Origin: Pseudomonas sp. SG20056
GTDB taxonomy: Bacteria; Pseudomonadota; Gammaproteobacteria; Pseudomonadales; Pseudomonadaceae
DNA length: 64,000 nucleotides
NCBI RefSeq assembly: GCF_031764535.1
Contig: NZ_CP134499.1
Span: forward strand, 1 to 64,000
Reading direction: 5' to 3'
How positions within the stretch are numbered: position 1 is the stretch's first letter; every line of letters starts with the position of its first letter. A model generated the notes under the pieces. The model saw only the letters and a list, made by a program, of their open reading frames with translations. It was not told the origin of the DNA and did not search any database. The translations under genes and the position numbers were made by a program. Positions 1 through 12,732 of this stretch are shown piece after piece.

Positions 1-1095
1 ATGGCCGGTGCGGCCAGCCAGCAGGCGCCGGCGCGTACTGAGCGCACGGTGCAGGTCGAAGGCGGGCTGAAGCACACCAGTTATCTGAACCGCACCTTTA
101 CCTTTGATAACTTCGTCGAAGGTAAATCCAACCAGCTGGCCCGTGCAGCGGCCTGGCAGGTGGCGGACAACCCCAAGCATGGTTACAACCCGCTGTTCCT
201 TTATGGCGGCGTGGGCTTGGGTAAGACTCACTTGATGCATGCGGTGGGTAATCACCTGCTAGCGAAGAACCCAAATGCCAAGGTCGTGTACCTGCATTCC
301 GAGCGTTTCGTCGCGGACATGGTCAAGGCCTTGCAGCTGAACGCCATCAACGAGTTCAAGCGCTTCTACCGTTCGGTGGATGCACTGCTGATTGATGACA
401 TTCAATTTTTCGCCAAGAAAGAGCGTTCACAGGAAGAGTTCTTCCACACCTTCAACGCTTTGCTTGAAGGCGGCCAGCAGGTGATTCTCACCAGCGACCG
501 TTACCCGAAAGAAATCGAAGGCCTGGAAGAACGTCTCAAGTCACGTTTCGGTTGGGGTCTGACGGTAGCCGTCGAGCCGCCTGAACTGGAAACCCGTGTG
601 GCAATTCTGATGAAGAAGGCTGATCAGGCTAAAGTCGATCTGCCGCATGATGCCGCCTTCTTTATTGCCCAGCGCATCCGCTCCAACGTGCGCGAGCTGG
701 AAGGCGCGTTGAAGCGTGTTATCGCCCACTCGCACTTCATGGGCCGCGACATTACCATCGAGCTGATCCGCGAATCGCTCAAGGACCTGTTGGCCCTGCA
801 GGACAAGCTGGTCAGCATCGACAATATTCAGCGCACGGTCGCCGAGTACTACAAGATCAAGATTTCTGATCTGCTGTCCAAGCGCCGCTCGCGCTCAGTC
901 GCGCGCCCGCGTCAGGTGGCCATGGCTTTGTCGAAAGAGCTGACCAACCACAGCCTTCCGGAAATTGGTGATGCCTTCGGCGGCCGCGATCACACAACGG
1001 TATTGCATGCATGCCGTAAGATTGCTGAACTTAAGGAATCCGACGCGGACATCCGCGAGGACTATAAGAATTTGCTGCGTACGCTTACAACCTAA
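1..1095 (+). CDS. dnaA: Chromosomal replication initiator DnaA (5' end outside window)
   Basis: AAA+ ATPase that binds DnaA boxes and melts oriC. The visible 364 residues are the end of the linker, the ATPase domain III and the DNA-binding domain IV. Walker [10 protein letters not shown] is at local residues 69-77, Walker B LLIDDIQF at 129-136, and the DnaA signature [15 protein letters not shown] lies near the C-terminus. Pseudomonas DnaA is about 500 residues, so roughly 130-150 N-terminal residues (domain I and most of II) lie left of the window. The ATG at base 1 is therefore probably an internal methionine and not the true start. dnaN follows 31 bp downstream in the usual dnaA-dnaN-recF-gyrB order. 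Confidence 0.98.
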   Translation: MAGAASQQAPARTERTVQVEGGLKHTSYLNRTFTFDNFVEGKSNQLARAAAWQVADNPKHGYNPLFLYGGVGLGKTHLMHAVGNHLLAKNPNAKVVYLHSERFVADMVKALQLNAINEFKRFYRSVDALLIDDIQFFAKKERSQEEFFHTFNALLEGGQQVILTSDRYPKEIEGLEERLKSRFGWGLTVAVEPPELETRVAILMKKADQAKVDLPHDAAFFIAQRIRSNVRELEGALKRVIAHSHFMGRDITIELIRESLKDLLALQDKLVSIDNIQRTVAEYYKIKISDLLSKRRSRSVARPRQVAMALSKELTNHSLPEIGDAFGGRDHTTVLHACRKIAELKESDADIREDYKNLLRTLTT

Positions 1096-1126
1096 TACGC
1101 AACTCCACTAGGCAAGGGACTAGACC

Positions 1127-2230
1127 ATGCATTTCACCATTCAACGCGAAGCCTTGTTGAAACCTCTGCAACTGGTCGCCGGCGTCGTGGAACGCCGTCA
1201 GACCTTGCCGGTTCTCTCTAACGTGCTGCTGGTGGTCGAAGGCCAGCAGCTGTCTTTGACCGGTACCGACCTGGAAGTCGAGCTGGTCGGCCGCGTCACC
1301 CTGGAAGAGCCAGCGGAGTCCGGTGAGATCACCGTGCCGGCGCGTAAGCTGATGGACATCTGCAAAAGCCTGCCAGCTGACGCTCTGATCGATATCCGTA
1401 TCGACGAGCAGAAGTTGCTGGTCAAAGCCGGCCGCAGCCGTTTCAGCCTGTCCACCCTACCCGCCAATGATTTTCCCACTGTTGAAGAAGGCCCAGGTTC
1501 GCTGACCTTCAGCCTGGTACAAAGCAGACTGCGTCGCCTGATCGAACGCACCAGCTTTGCCATGGCCCAGCAGGACGTGCGTTATTACCTCAATGGCATG
1601 CTGCTAGAAGTACAGACCGGCATCCTCCGCGCCGTTGCCACCGACGGTCACCGCCTGGCCATGTGCTCCATGGAAGCGGCGATCGAGCAGGTTGAACGCC
1701 ATCAGGTCATCGTGCCGCGCAAAGGTATTCTCGAACTGGCTCGTCTGCTCACTGAGCAGGATGGCAGCGTCAGCATCGTTCTCGGTCAGCACCATATCCG
1801 CGCTACCACCGGCGAGTTCACCTTCACCTCGAAACTGGTCGACGGCAAGTTCCCGGATTACGAGCGTGTGTTGCCGCGTGGTGGTGACAAGCTGGTGGTT
1901 GCTGATCGTCAGGGCCTGCGTGAAGCGTTTAGCCGTACCGCGATTCTGTCCAACGAGAAGTACCGCGGCATTCGTCTGCAACTGGAATCTGGCTTGCTGA
2001 AAATTCAGGCTAACAACCCTGAGCAGGAAGAAGCGGAAGAAGAGATCGCCGTGGACTACAGCGGCAGCTCGCTGGAAATCGGTTTCAACGTCAGCTACTT
2101 GCTCGACGTGCTGAGCGTGATGACCACCGACCAGGTGCGTCTGATTCTCTCCGATGCCAATAGCAGTGCCCTGGTGCAGGAAGCTGACAACGACGACTCT
2201 TCCTATGTCGTTATGCCGATGCGTCTGTAA
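1127..2230 (+). CDS. dnaN: DNA polymerase III beta subunit (sliding clamp)
   Basis: Ring-shaped processivity clamp that tethers Pol III and other partners to DNA. The 367 residues match the family length (366 in E. coli). The start MHFTIQREALLKPLQLV and the C-terminal YVVMPMRL are hallmark sequences, and the three repeated clamp domains span the whole protein. An AAGGGA-like ribosome site precedes the ATG. The gene lies between dnaA and recF, 7 bp before recF, consistent with one replication operon. Nothing unusual was seen. Confidence 0.98.
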   Translation: MHFTIQREALLKPLQLVAGVVERRQTLPVLSNVLLVVEGQQLSLTGTDLEVELVGRVTLEEPAESGEITVPARKLMDICKSLPADALIDIRIDEQKLLVKAGRSRFSLSTLPANDFPTVEEGPGSLTFSLVQSRLRRLIERTSFAMAQQDVRYYLNGMLLEVQTGILRAVATDGHRLAMCSMEAAIEQVERHQVIVPRKGILELARLLTEQDGSVSIVLGQHHIRATTGEFTFTSKLVDGKFPDYERVLPRGGDKLVVADRQGLREAFSRTAILSNEKYRGIRLQLESGLLKIQANNPEQEEAEEEIAVDYSGSSLEIGFNVSYLLDVLSVMTTDQVRLILSDANSSALVQEADNDDSSYVVMPMRL

Positions 2231-2237
2231 CAGCTGA

Positions 2238-5763
<3,526 letters not shown>

Positions 5764-5804
5764 AACAGCCAGAGGACGCCAGGCACACGCTGGTTTCTGT
5801 TTAG

Positions 5805-5841
5805 AAAGCCCCTGCTGATTAACTTCAGCAGGGGCTTTTTT
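5805..5841 (+). terminator. Intrinsic terminator after gyrB
   Basis: A 14-bp inverted repeat (5805-5818 and 5825-5838, GC core AGCCCCTGCTGA) has a 6-nt loop and runs into a T tract. It is 41 bp after the gyrB stop. The T tract directly abuts the third parS-like site. Confidence 0.92.
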
Positions 5842-5856
5842 GTTCCACATGGAACA
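5841..5856. promoter_or_regulatory. parS: parS-like site 3 (one base off the perfect core)
   Basis: TGTTCCACATGGAACA is identical to site 2 except for a G-to-A change at the dyad centre (CACATG for CACGTG). It is intergenic and begins on the last T of the gyrB terminator. Single-mismatch parS copies near oriC are known in pseudomonads; affinity is probably lower. Confidence 0.7.
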
Positions 5857-5902
5857 TAGCGAGGGATGCAGCGCACATCCGTACCTGAGCAAATTTGAGC
5901 GA

Positions 5903-5929
5903 TAAAAAAGCCGACACTGAGGCCGGCTT
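5903..5929 (-). terminator. Intrinsic terminator for the minus-strand lptA-like cluster
   Basis: Read on the minus strand, the 8-bp stem AAGCCGGC/GTCGGCTT (one G-T pair) has a 6-nt loop and is followed by TTTTATC. It lies about 130 bp beyond the acyltransferase stop and faces the gyrB terminator, separating the two convergent transcription units. Confidence 0.75.
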
Positions 5930-5947
5930 GAGGTTACGTCGGAAAAC

Positions 5948-6055
5948 TTATGCACGAAAAGCAGTTGGTTAGATGCTCATTAAAACTGCTTATAAATCAT
6001 TACATTGAAAGGCTTAATAGCACTCTGCCGGTATTTCGCGCACAGGTTATCCACA
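5948..6055. promoter_or_regulatory. DnaA-box-bearing AT-rich spacer after gyrB
   Basis: TTATCCACA, identical to the strong E. coli DnaA box, is at 6047-6055. A related TTATGCACG (one mismatch to TTATNCACA) is at 5948-5956. Between them the DNA is AT-rich for this genome. The stretch between gyrB and the acyltransferase gene holds no recognisable coding sequence. It could be a DnaA-titration or auxiliary origin element; the main oriC is expected left of dnaA. Confidence 0.5.
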
Positions 6056-6061
6056 ATTGAG

Positions 6062-6835
6062 CTAGGCCGGCTCCTGGGCTTCCAGAGGCTGGCTCTGTGC
6101 ATCCAGTGAGCCGATATCGCGTTGCGCCTGGCTGACCCAGGCAAACGCACGATCATTGAGCTCGGCGATGGCGCGCGGACCGCTACCTTCAGCGTGCATA
6201 AGTGGGCCAATCACTACTTGAACGGTACCTGGGGTTTTGCGCCATCCCAACTTGGGCCAGAACTCACCAGCGTTGTGGGCAATCGGCAGCACCGGCAGAT
6301 TGGCATTCACTGCGAGGGAGGCGCCGCCGCGGCTGAACTTGCCGATCTGGCCGGGCGGAATACGCGTGCCTTCCGGGAATACCAGCACCCAGGCGCCCTG
6401 CCCCAGGCGTTTGTGGCCGAGTTTGGCCAGCTGCTTGAGGGCCGCCTTGGGGTTGCTGCGGTCGATGGCGATAGGTTTGAGCATGGCCATGGCCCAGCCG
6501 AAGAACGGTACATACAGCAGCTCGCGCTTGACCACTTGGCTGAGCGGCTCAAAGTAGCCGCAGAGGAAGAAGGTCTCCCAGGTGCTTTGGTGCTTGGCGA
6601 GGATCACGCAGGGCTGCTCGGGGATATTCTCCAGGCCCTTGATCTCATAGTTGATGCCGGCTACCACCTTGGCCAGCCAGGTGGCGCAGCGGCACCAGTT
6701 CTGGATAACAAAGCGATAGCGCGCGCGAAACGGTAGGAAGGGGGCAACGAAGACGCTGAGGGTGCACCAGACAAAGGCGCTGGAAGACAACAACAGATAG
6801 AAGAGAACGGTTCTGAGGGTCTGCACTGTCGACAT
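6062..6835 (-). CDS. 1-acyl-sn-glycerol-3-phosphate acyltransferase (PlsC/LptA family)
   Basis: Membrane-bound acyltransferase that makes phosphatidic acid from lysophosphatidic acid. It has 257 residues with an N-terminal hydrophobic segment (about 10-35). The catalytic block is KHQSTWET with His82 and Glu87, that is HX4E where the family consensus is HX4D. The second block FPEGTR is at 153-158. It occupies the position of P. aeruginosa PA0005 (lptA). It is the last gene of the glyQ-glyS-gmhB-acyltransferase cluster, 32 bp after gmhB. Function is confident; the Glu for Asp exchange is conservative. Confidence 0.92.
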   Translation of the reverse strand: MSTVQTLRTVLFYLLLSSSAFVWCTLSVFVAPFLPFRARYRFVIQNWCRCATWLAKVVAGINYEIKGLENIPEQPCVILAKHQSTWETFFLCGYFEPLSQVVKRELLYVPFFGWAMAMLKPIAIDRSNPKAALKQLAKLGHKRLGQGAWVLVFPEGTRIPPGQIGKFSRGGASLAVNANLPVLPIAHNAGEFWPKLGWRKTPGTVQVVIGPLMHAEGSGPRAIAELNDRAFAWVSQAQRDIGSLDAQSQPLEAQEPA

Positions 6836-6867
6836 GGGAGCTTTTACCGTCGCAGGCAGCGCCTGCT

Positions 6868-7401
6868 TTATAAGTGGAGAAGCTGTGCGGCAACCGCCGC
6901 CAGATCATCGAATACCAGGGTGCCCGCTGGCAATTCTTTCGCCAGGGTGCGTTCGCCCTTGCCGGTCTTTACCAAAACTGGCTGACAATCGACGGCGCCG
7001 GCCGCTGTCAGGTCACCGCTGCTGTCTCCGACAAACCACACGCCCTTAAGTGCTACGCCATAGTACGCAGCAATCTGCTCGAGCATGCCGGGTTTCGGTT
7101 TGCGGCAGGCGCAGCCCTCATCCGGGCCGTGGATGCAGTGCACAATCAGGCCCAGGTCGCCGCCCTGCGCCGTCACCAGTTCACGCAGGTGCGCGTGCAT
7201 GGCTTCCAGTGTGGCCAGGTCGTAATAGCCGCGGGCGACCCCGGATTGATTGGTGGCCACGGCGATCGTCCAGCCGGCTTGCGACAGGCGCGCGATGGCT
7301 TCGATGGCGCCGGGCAGCGGAATCCACTCGGCGAGGCTTTTGATATAGGCGTCGGAGTCGTAATTGATTACGCCGTCGCGGTCGAGAATCAGCAGTTTCA
7401 T
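6868..7401 (-). CDS. gmhB: D-glycero-beta-D-manno-heptose-1,7-bisphosphate 7-phosphatase
   Basis: HAD-family phosphatase in ADP-heptose synthesis for the LPS inner core. It has 177 residues. The nucleophile motif LDRDGV is at the N-terminus (Asp7, Asp9), NQSGVARG around 51-58, and the zinc loop C89-I-H91...C97-A-C99 is typical of GmhB. The C-terminal HAD motif is FVGDSSGDL. It sits between glyS and the acyltransferase, as in P. aeruginosa. No strong Shine-Dalgarno is visible, and a hairpin repeat lies between it and glyS. Confidence 0.95.
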   Translation of the reverse strand: MKLLILDRDGVINYDSDAYIKSLAEWIPLPGAIEAIARLSQAGWTIAVATNQSGVARGYYDLATLEAMHAHLRELVTAQGGDLGLIVHCIHGPDEGCACRKPKPGMLEQIAAYYGVALKGVWFVGDSSGDLTAAGAVDCQPVLVKTGKGERTLAKELPAGTLVFDDLAAVAAQLLHL

Positions 7402-7452
7402 AGGGAAATCCGTAACCGGCTGACGGTGATAGCCGCCAGCCGGTAAAGGTGA

Positions 7453-7476
7453 CGATGGGCTGCGCGTAGCCCATCG
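7453..7476. repeat. Hairpin repeat between gmhB and glyS
   Basis: CGATGGGCT and its exact complement AGCCCATCG are separated by GCGCGT. This GATGGGCT...AGCCCATC type of dyad resembles scattered extragenic palindromes of pseudomonads. There is no T tract, so it is not a classical terminator; it may stabilise the glyS 3' end. Confidence 0.55.
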
Positions 7477-7491
7477 GACTCGCGGCAGGCG

Positions 7492-9546
7492 TTAGCCGAG
7501 TACCGAGATATCAGCCACACCGAGGAACAGGCCGCGCAGCTTGGCCAGCAGCGCGTAGCGGTTGGCCCGAACGGCAGGGTCTTCGGCGTTGACCAGTACG
7601 GCCTCGAAGAAAGCATCCACCGGTTCACGCAGGTTGGCCAACTGACTCAGTGCCAGGTTGTACTGACGCCCTGCTGCCAGTGGCCGTACCGCATGCTCGG
7701 CCTGCTGAATGGCGGCGTTGAGGGCGAACTCGCTGGGATTGTCGAAGTGATGGGCTTCGACGCTTGCTGCGACCTGGCCATCGGCCTTGCTCAGCAGGTT
7801 GGACACACGCTTGTTCGCCGCAGCCAGAGCGGCCGCCTGCGGCAATGCACGGAAGGCCTGCACGGCCTGTACGCGCTGATCGAAATCCAGCGGCGAGGTC
7901 GGGCTGACCGCGCGCACAGCCTGGTACACGGCCACTTCGACGCCTTCGTCCTCATAACGTGCGCGCAGGCGGTCGAAGATAAAGTCCTGCACCTGCGGAG
8001 CCAGGCCGTCGGCTTTGACCTTATCGGCGAACTGGCCGATGGCAAAGGCGATGGCGTCAGCCAGGTCCAGATCCAGCTGCTTCTCGATCAGGATGCGCAA
8101 CACGCCAAGGGCGGCGCGACGCAGAGCATAGGGGTCTTTGCTGCCGGTTGGCAGCATGCCGATGCCGAAGATCCCGACCAGGGTATCCAGCTTGTCGGCC
8201 AGGGCCACGGCGGAACCGGTGAGGGTGCTTGGCAGCTCGGCGCCGGCACCGCGTGGCATGTACTGCTCGTTCAGCGCCAGGGCGACGTCTTCGGCTTCGC
8301 CGTCGTGCTTGGCGTAGTAGTAACCCGCGATGCCCTGCATTTCTGGGAACTCGCCGACCATTTCACTGGCCAGGTCGCACTTGCAGAGAATGCCGGCCCG
8401 CGCCGCGCGAGTGGCATCGCCACCGATACGCTGGGCGATAAAACCAGCCAGGGCGGAGACGCGCTGGGCCTTGTCATAGACCGAACCCAGCTGGGCTTGG
8501 AACACCACGTTGGCCAGGCGCTGGTTGAAGGTCTCAAGCTTTTGCTTCTTGTCCTGCTTGAAGAAGAACTCGGCGTCGGTCAGGCGCGGACGCACCACCT
8601 TCTCGTTGCCGGAAATGATCTGCGCCGGGTCTTTGCTCTCGACGTTGGCCACGGTGATAAAGCGCGGCAGCAGCTTGCCGTTGCCATCGAGCAGGCAGAA
8701 GTACTTCTGGTTGTCCTGCATGGTGGTGATCAGCGCTTCCTGCGGCACTTCAAGGAAGCGTTCCTCGAACGAGCAGACCAGCGGCACCGGCCATTCGACC
8801 AGGGCGCTGACTTCATCCAGCAGTGCCGGCGGCACGATGGCCGTGCCCTGCTCTGCTGCAGCCAGTTCATTGACCCGAGCGATGATTTGCGCGCGGCGCT
8901 CGGCGAAGTCGGCAATCACATAGGCGCTACGCAGGTCTTCGGCGTAGTTGGCCGGCGCGCTGATGCGCACCTCGTGGTTGGCGTGGAAGCGATGGCCACG
9001 GGATACGCGACCGGCTTGCTGGGCGAGGATTTCGCAGTCGATCACTTCGTCACCGAACAGCATCACCAGCCACTGGCTTGGGCGGACGAATTCGGTCTTG
9101 CGCGCGCCCCAACGCATGCGCTTCGGGATCGGCAACTCGTTCAACGAGGTTTCGACGATACCCGGCAGTAGGCCAGCCGCAGCCTGGCCCGGAATGCTTT
9201 GGCTGAACTTGAGCTTGGGGCCGCTCTGGTCAATCTGGCTCAACTCAACGCCGCACTTCTTGGCGAAGCCCAGCGCGGCCTGAGTCGGGTTGCCGTCCTT
9301 GTCGAACGCTGCCTGTACGGGCGGGCCGTCGAGGTTGACGGTGCGGTCCGGTTGCTGGGTCGCGAGTTGCTCCACCAGCACTGCCAGACGACGCGGCGCA
9401 GCGTAATAGCGTACGTTGCTGTAGCCAAGGCCGGCAGCCTTGAGGCCTTTCTCGATGCCGGCCAGGAAGGCTTCACCGAGGGTTTTCAGGGCTTTGGGTG
9501 GCAGCTCTTCGGTGCCCAGTTCTACCAGGAAATCGTGCGCACTCAT
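7492..9546 (-). CDS. glyS: Glycine--tRNA ligase beta subunit
   Basis: Beta chain of the alpha2beta2 bacterial glycyl-tRNA synthetase, needed for tRNA binding and aminoacylation. It has 684 residues, the normal length. The start [20 protein letters not shown] is diagnostic, and the C-terminal anticodon-binding-like region ends in VADISVLG. Its ATG overlaps the glyQ stop in an ATGA, so the two subunits are translationally coupled. A 492-codon open frame on the opposite strand (7693-9171) is a codon-bias shadow. Confidence 0.98.
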   Translation of the reverse strand: MSAHDFLVELGTEELPPKALKTLGEAFLAGIEKGLKAAGLGYSNVRYYAAPRRLAVLVEQLATQQPDRTVNLDGPPVQAAFDKDGNPTQAALGFAKKCGVELSQIDQSGPKLKFSQSIPGQAAAGLLPGIVETSLNELPIPKRMRWGARKTEFVRPSQWLVMLFGDEVIDCEILAQQAGRVSRGHRFHANHEVRISAPANYAEDLRSAYVIADFAERRAQIIARVNELAAAEQGTAIVPPALLDEVSALVEWPVPLVCSFEERFLEVPQEALITTMQDNQKYFCLLDGNGKLLPRFITVANVESKDPAQIISGNEKVVRPRLTDAEFFFKQDKKQKLETFNQRLANVVFQAQLGSVYDKAQRVSALAGFIAQRIGGDATRAARAGILCKCDLASEMVGEFPEMQGIAGYYYAKHDGEAEDVALALNEQYMPRGAGAELPSTLTGSAVALADKLDTLVGIFGIGMLPTGSKDPYALRRAALGVLRILIEKQLDLDLADAIAFAIGQFADKVKADGLAPQVQDFIFDRLRARYEDEGVEVAVYQAVRAVSPTSPLDFDQRVQAVQAFRALPQAAALAAANKRVSNLLSKADGQVAASVEAHHFDNPSEFALNAAIQQAEHAVRPLAAGRQYNLALSQLANLREPVDAFFEAVLVNAEDPAVRANRYALLAKLRGLFLGVADISVLG

Positions 9547-10490
9547 TCTGCAGCCTCCAGCTTGGCCAATACTTCATCACGCAGGTCGGGGGGGGCGAGC
9601 GGGAAGCCGAGTTTGCGCCGCGCTTGCAGGTAGCTCTGCGCCACCGAACGGGCCAGTGCACGCACGCGCAGGATGTATTGCTGACGCGCAGTCACCGAGA
9701 TGGCTCGGCGCGCATCCAGCAGGTTGAAGGTGTGTGAGGCCTTGAGCACCATCTCGTAGGTCGGCAGCGGCAGCTCCAACTCGATCAGGCGGTTGGCTTC
9801 CGACTCGTAGAAGTCGAACAACTCGAACAGCTTGTCGACGTTGGCGTGCTCGAAGTTGTAGGTCGATTGTTCCACTTCGTTCTGGTGGAACACATCGCCA
9901 TAGGTGACCTTGCCGAACTGGCCGTCAGTCCACACCAGGTCGTATACCGAGTCGACGCCCTGCAGGTACATGGCTAGGCGCTCCAGGCCATAGGTGATCT
10001 CACCGGTCACCGGGTAGCACTCGATACCACCGACCTGCTGGAAGTAGGTGAACTGGGTGACTTCCATGCCGTTCAGCCAGATTTCCCAACCCAGACCCCA
10101 AGCGCCGAGGGTCGGCGATTCCCAGTTGTCTTCGACGAAGCGGATGTCGTGCACCAGTGGGTCGATGCCGATGGCCTTCAGCGAGCCGAGGTACAGCTCC
10201 TGAAAGTTTTCCGGGTTCGGCTTGAGCACCACCTGGAACTGATAATAGTGCTGCAGGCGGTTGGGGTTTTCGCCATAACGGCCGTCGGCCGGGCGACGGG
10301 AAGGCTGCACATAGGCGGCGTTCCAGGTCTCGGGGCCGATGGCACGGAGAAAAGTGGCGGTGTGGAAGGTGCCCGCGCCAACTTCCATATCGTAGGGCTG
10401 CAACACCACACAGCCCTGCTCGGCCCAGTACTGTTGCAGGGCGAGGATCAAGTCTTGGAAGGTGCGCACGGCAGGCGTAGTCTGGCTCAC
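9543..10490 (-). CDS. glyQ: Glycine--tRNA ligase alpha subunit
   Basis: Catalytic alpha subunit that activates glycine and charges tRNA-Gly. A GTG start at 10490 (encoded [19 protein letters not shown]) gives 315 residues, the family length. The open frame continues far upstream to 11111, but that part lies over tag in antisense and has no homology. Conserved stretches include [18 protein letters not shown] and [21 protein letters not shown]. It is transcribed divergently from tag with 66 bp between starts and overlaps glyS by 4 bp. Confidence 0.97.
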   Translation of the reverse strand: MSQTTPAVRTFQDLILALQQYWAEQGCVVLQPYDMEVGAGTFHTATFLRAIGPETWNAAYVQPSRRPADGRYGENPNRLQHYYQFQVVLKPNPENFQELYLGSLKAIGIDPLVHDIRFVEDNWESPTLGAWGLGWEIWLNGMEVTQFTYFQQVGGIECYPVTGEITYGLERLAMYLQGVDSVYDLVWTDGQFGKVTYGDVFHQNEVEQSTYNFEHANVDKLFELFDFYESEANRLIELELPLPTYEMVLKASHTFNLLDARRAISVTARQQYILRVRALARSVAQSYLQARRKLGFPLAPPDLRDEVLAKLEAAE

Positions 10491-10556
10491 AAATTTCACC
10501 CGTACTTTGGCGGCTTCAGAAAGTCCGCGAGTATACCGAAGCTCAGGAAAACCCGC

Positions 10557-11114
10557 ATGCCACGCTGCTTTTGGTGCTCTGACGATCCGCTGTATCAGGC
10601 TTACCACGATGAAGAATGGGGGGTACCGCAACGTGACCCTCAGGTGTTGTTCGAATTGCTCCTGCTGGAGGGCTTTCAGGCGGGGCTGTCGTGGATCACC
10701 GTGCTGAAAAAGCGCGAGCACTACCGCAAGGTGTTGTTCGGCTTCGATGTGCAGCGCCTGGCCGCACTTACCGACGAGTACATCGAAGACACCCTGATGC
10801 AGGATCCCGGCATCATCCGCAACCGCCTCAAGCTCAAAGCCGTGCGTAAAAACGCCCAGGCCTGGCTCAAGCTGGAAGACCCGGCGGCATTGCTCTGGTC
10901 GTTTGTTGGCGGCGCGCCGAAGATCAACCACTTCAGCGAACGCGGCCAGGTGCCCGCAGTTACCCCAGAGGCCGAGGCGATGAGCAAGGCGCTGAAGAAG
11001 GCCGGTTTCACCTTTGTCGGGCCGACCATCTGTTATGCCTATATGCAGGCGAGCGGCATGGTCATGGATCACACCACCCACTGTGACCGCTACGCGCAAC
11101 TCAACGGCCACTAG
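10557..11114 (+). CDS. tag: DNA-3-methyladenine glycosylase I
   Basis: Base-excision repair enzyme removing 3-methyladenine. It has 185 residues from the ATG at 10557 ([22 protein letters not shown]), preceded by AGGAAA. The zinc-snap residues Cys4 and His17 and the C-terminal HTTHC (His172, Cys176) correspond to the E. coli ligands. Catalytic Glu is in [13 protein letters not shown]. Longer in-frame starts upstream overlap glyQ and are not credible. The next gene starts 45 bp downstream on the same strand. Confidence 0.97.
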   Translation: MPRCFWCSDDPLYQAYHDEEWGVPQRDPQVLFELLLLEGFQAGLSWITVLKKREHYRKVLFGFDVQRLAALTDEYIEDTLMQDPGIIRNRLKLKAVRKNAQAWLKLEDPAALLWSFVGGAPKINHFSERGQVPAVTPEAEAMSKALKKAGFTFVGPTICYAYMQASGMVMDHTTHCDRYAQLNGH

Positions 11115-11159
11115 CGCAGGCGGTTACAATGGCCACCTTTTGATCGGCTGGAGTTGCCT

Positions 11160-12047
11160 GTGGAAAAGTTCAAAGGTGCCCTGGTGGTGGGTTTCTTGCG
11201 CCTGTTTGCCCTGCTGCCATGGCGCGCGGTGCAGGCTGTGGGTGCGGCGATTGGTTGGCTGATGTGGAAGCTGCCGAACGGCTCACGCAACGTGGCCAGT
11301 ATCAACCTGCGCAAGTGTTTTCCCGAACTGGATGAGGCCGCGCACCAGCGTCTGTTGGGCCAATCGCTGATGGATATCGGCAGAACCCTGACCGAAAGCG
11401 CCTGTGCCTGGATCTGGCCGGCACAGAAATCCATCGGCCTGGTGCGTGAAGTCGAGGGCCTGGAGGTGCTCAAGGAGGCCCTGGCCAGCGGTAAGGGCGT
11501 GGTCGGCATCACCAGCCACTTAGGCAACTGGGAAGTGCTTAACCACTTCTACTGCGCGCAGTGCAAACCGATCATCTTCTACCGCCCGCCGAAGCTGAAG
11601 GCGGTTGATGAGCTGCTGCGTCAGCAGCGTGTGCAGTTGGGTAACCGCGTTGCGCCGTCGACCAAGGAAGGCATCCTCAGCGTGATCAAGGAAGTGCGCA
11701 AAGGCGGCGCCGTGGGTATTCCGGCTGACCCTGAGCCGAGTCTGTCATCGGGTGTCTTTGTGCCGTTTCTGGCGACCGAAGCGCTGACCAGCAAGTTTGT
11801 TGCCGGTATGTTGAGCGGTGGTAAGGCCTGCGGGGTATTCCTGCATGCGCTACGTTTGCCGGATGGCTCGGGCTTCAAGGTCATTCTGGAAGCCGCTCCG
11901 GAAGCGATGTACAGCACTGATACGGAAACCGCTGTTGCGGCGATGAGTTCGGTGATTGAACGCTATGTGCGTACTTACCCGAGTCAGTACATGTGGAGCA
12001 TGAAGCGCTTCAAGAAGCGCCCAGCCGGCGAGGCCAAGTGGTATTGA
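11160..12047 (+). CDS. Lipid A biosynthesis lauroyl acyltransferase (LpxL/HtrB family)
   Basis: Inner-membrane late acyltransferase that adds a secondary acyl chain to lipid A. It has 295 residues from the GTG at 11160 (VEKFKGALVVGFLRLF), chosen because GGAG lies 6 nt before it. A TTG at 11154 is the only nearby alternative. An N-terminal hydrophobic anchor is at about 7-22. The catalytic HX4E is SHLGNWE with His120 and Glu125. It corresponds in position to P. aeruginosa PA0011 (htrB1). Which acyl chain it transfers cannot be read from the sequence. Confidence 0.92.
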   Translation: MEKFKGALVVGFLRLFALLPWRAVQAVGAAIGWLMWKLPNGSRNVASINLRKCFPELDEAAHQRLLGQSLMDIGRTLTESACAWIWPAQKSIGLVREVEGLEVLKEALASGKGVVGITSHLGNWEVLNHFYCAQCKPIIFYRPPKLKAVDELLRQQRVQLGNRVAPSTKEGILSVIKEVRKGGAVGIPADPEPSLSSGVFVPFLATEALTSKFVAGMLSGGKACGVFLHALRLPDGSGFKVILEAAPEAMYSTDTETAVAAMSSVIERYVRTYPSQYMWSMKRFKKRPAGEAKWY

Positions 12048-12115
12048 ATGGGTCTGAGTTGCAGGCGAAGCCTGCTCTCGACTAGGCTGGGAAAATCCTC
12101 TCTGACGGACGGCGC

Positions 12116-12388
12116 ATGAGCAATAGTCGAAAGAATGTCCGCACCCCCCTCAAGGTACGCCTGCGTATCGACCATCCGGTGCACGGTGAGCTGATGGTCA
12201 CCACGCGGGATATTTCCGAATGCGGCGTCTATGTGCTGATGGACCAGGCGCAGAACGTACTGGCCATGGGCGAGCAGGTGCAAGGCCAGGTGCAGGGGTT
12301 GCCGATGGAAGCGCCGATTCTCACGCTCGAAGTGGTGCGCGTTGAAGCCCTGGGCGTTGGTCTGCGCTTTGTGCAAACCGAGGAGTAG
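12116..12388 (+). CDS. PilZ-domain protein (candidate c-di-GMP receptor)
   Basis: A single-domain PilZ protein of 90 residues. The c-di-GMP signature is complete: RKNVR near the N-terminus (RxxxR) and DISECG (D/NxSxxG) about 25 residues later. The rest forms the short beta-barrel. It matches P. aeruginosa PA0012 in position and size. It follows the lipid A acyltransferase by 68 bp, a spacer containing a small GCAGGC/GCCTGC hairpin, and converges with the TPR gene 6 bp away. The effector target is unknown. Confidence 0.9.
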   Translation: MSNSRKNVRTPLKVRLRIDHPVHGELMVTTRDISECGVYVLMDQAQNVLAMGEQVQGQVQGLPMEAPILTLEVVRVEALGVGLRFVQTEE

Positions 12389-12394
12389 TCCGGG

Positions 12395-12724
12395 CTATTT
12401 TTCTGGACTCTGAGTCTGCTTATCCAGACGCTTGAGAAACACGCTGATTTCCTTCCCCGCCTGTTTGTCGCCTTTCTCTTCTGCCGCCCGCAAGCCTTGC
12501 GTCCAGGCCGCCCGCGCCTCGGCGCTGAGTCCCTGTTTGTTCAGCGCCTGGCCGAGCAGCTTCCAGGCCGCTGAATACTGCGCATCGAACTCAACGCAGC
12601 GCTGCAAATGCTCCGCCGCCCTGGCGAACTCCGCCGCATCCAGATAGCCCTTGCCCAGGCCGAAGCGCAGCAGGGCGTTGTCCATGCCTTTGGCCAGCAT
12701 CTTCTCCAAGGCTTCGGTGCTCAT
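12395..12724 (-). CDS. Small TPR-repeat protein
   Basis: Cytoplasmic protein of 109 residues made of about two and a half tetratricopeptide repeats. The clearest are GMDNALLRFGLGKGYLDAAEF with EHLQRCVEFDA, and the repeat around SAAWKLLGQALNKQGLSAEA. There is no signal peptide or catalytic motif. TAGGAG precedes the start. It begins 8 bp after the trkA stop and is probably the last gene of the def/fmt/rsmB/trkA run. It presumably acts as a protein-interaction scaffold; the partner is unknown. Confidence 0.85.
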   Translation of the reverse strand: MSTEALEKMLAKGMDNALLRFGLGKGYLDAAEFARAAEHLQRCVEFDAQYSAAWKLLGQALNKQGLSAEARAAWTQGLRAAEEKGDKQAGKEISVFLKRLDKQTQSPEK

Positions 12725-12732
12725 GCAGACTC

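Noticed and set aside
1..30. ATG at base 1 as the dnaA start
   Set aside because: Domain I and most of domain II of DnaA would be missing; the window simply begins inside the gene.
7453..7476. Intrinsic terminator after glyS
   Set aside because: The hairpin is perfect but has no T tract on either strand, so it is listed as a repeat.
7693..9171. A 492-codon open frame antisense to glyS
   Set aside because: Same shadow effect; no ribosome site or family resemblance.
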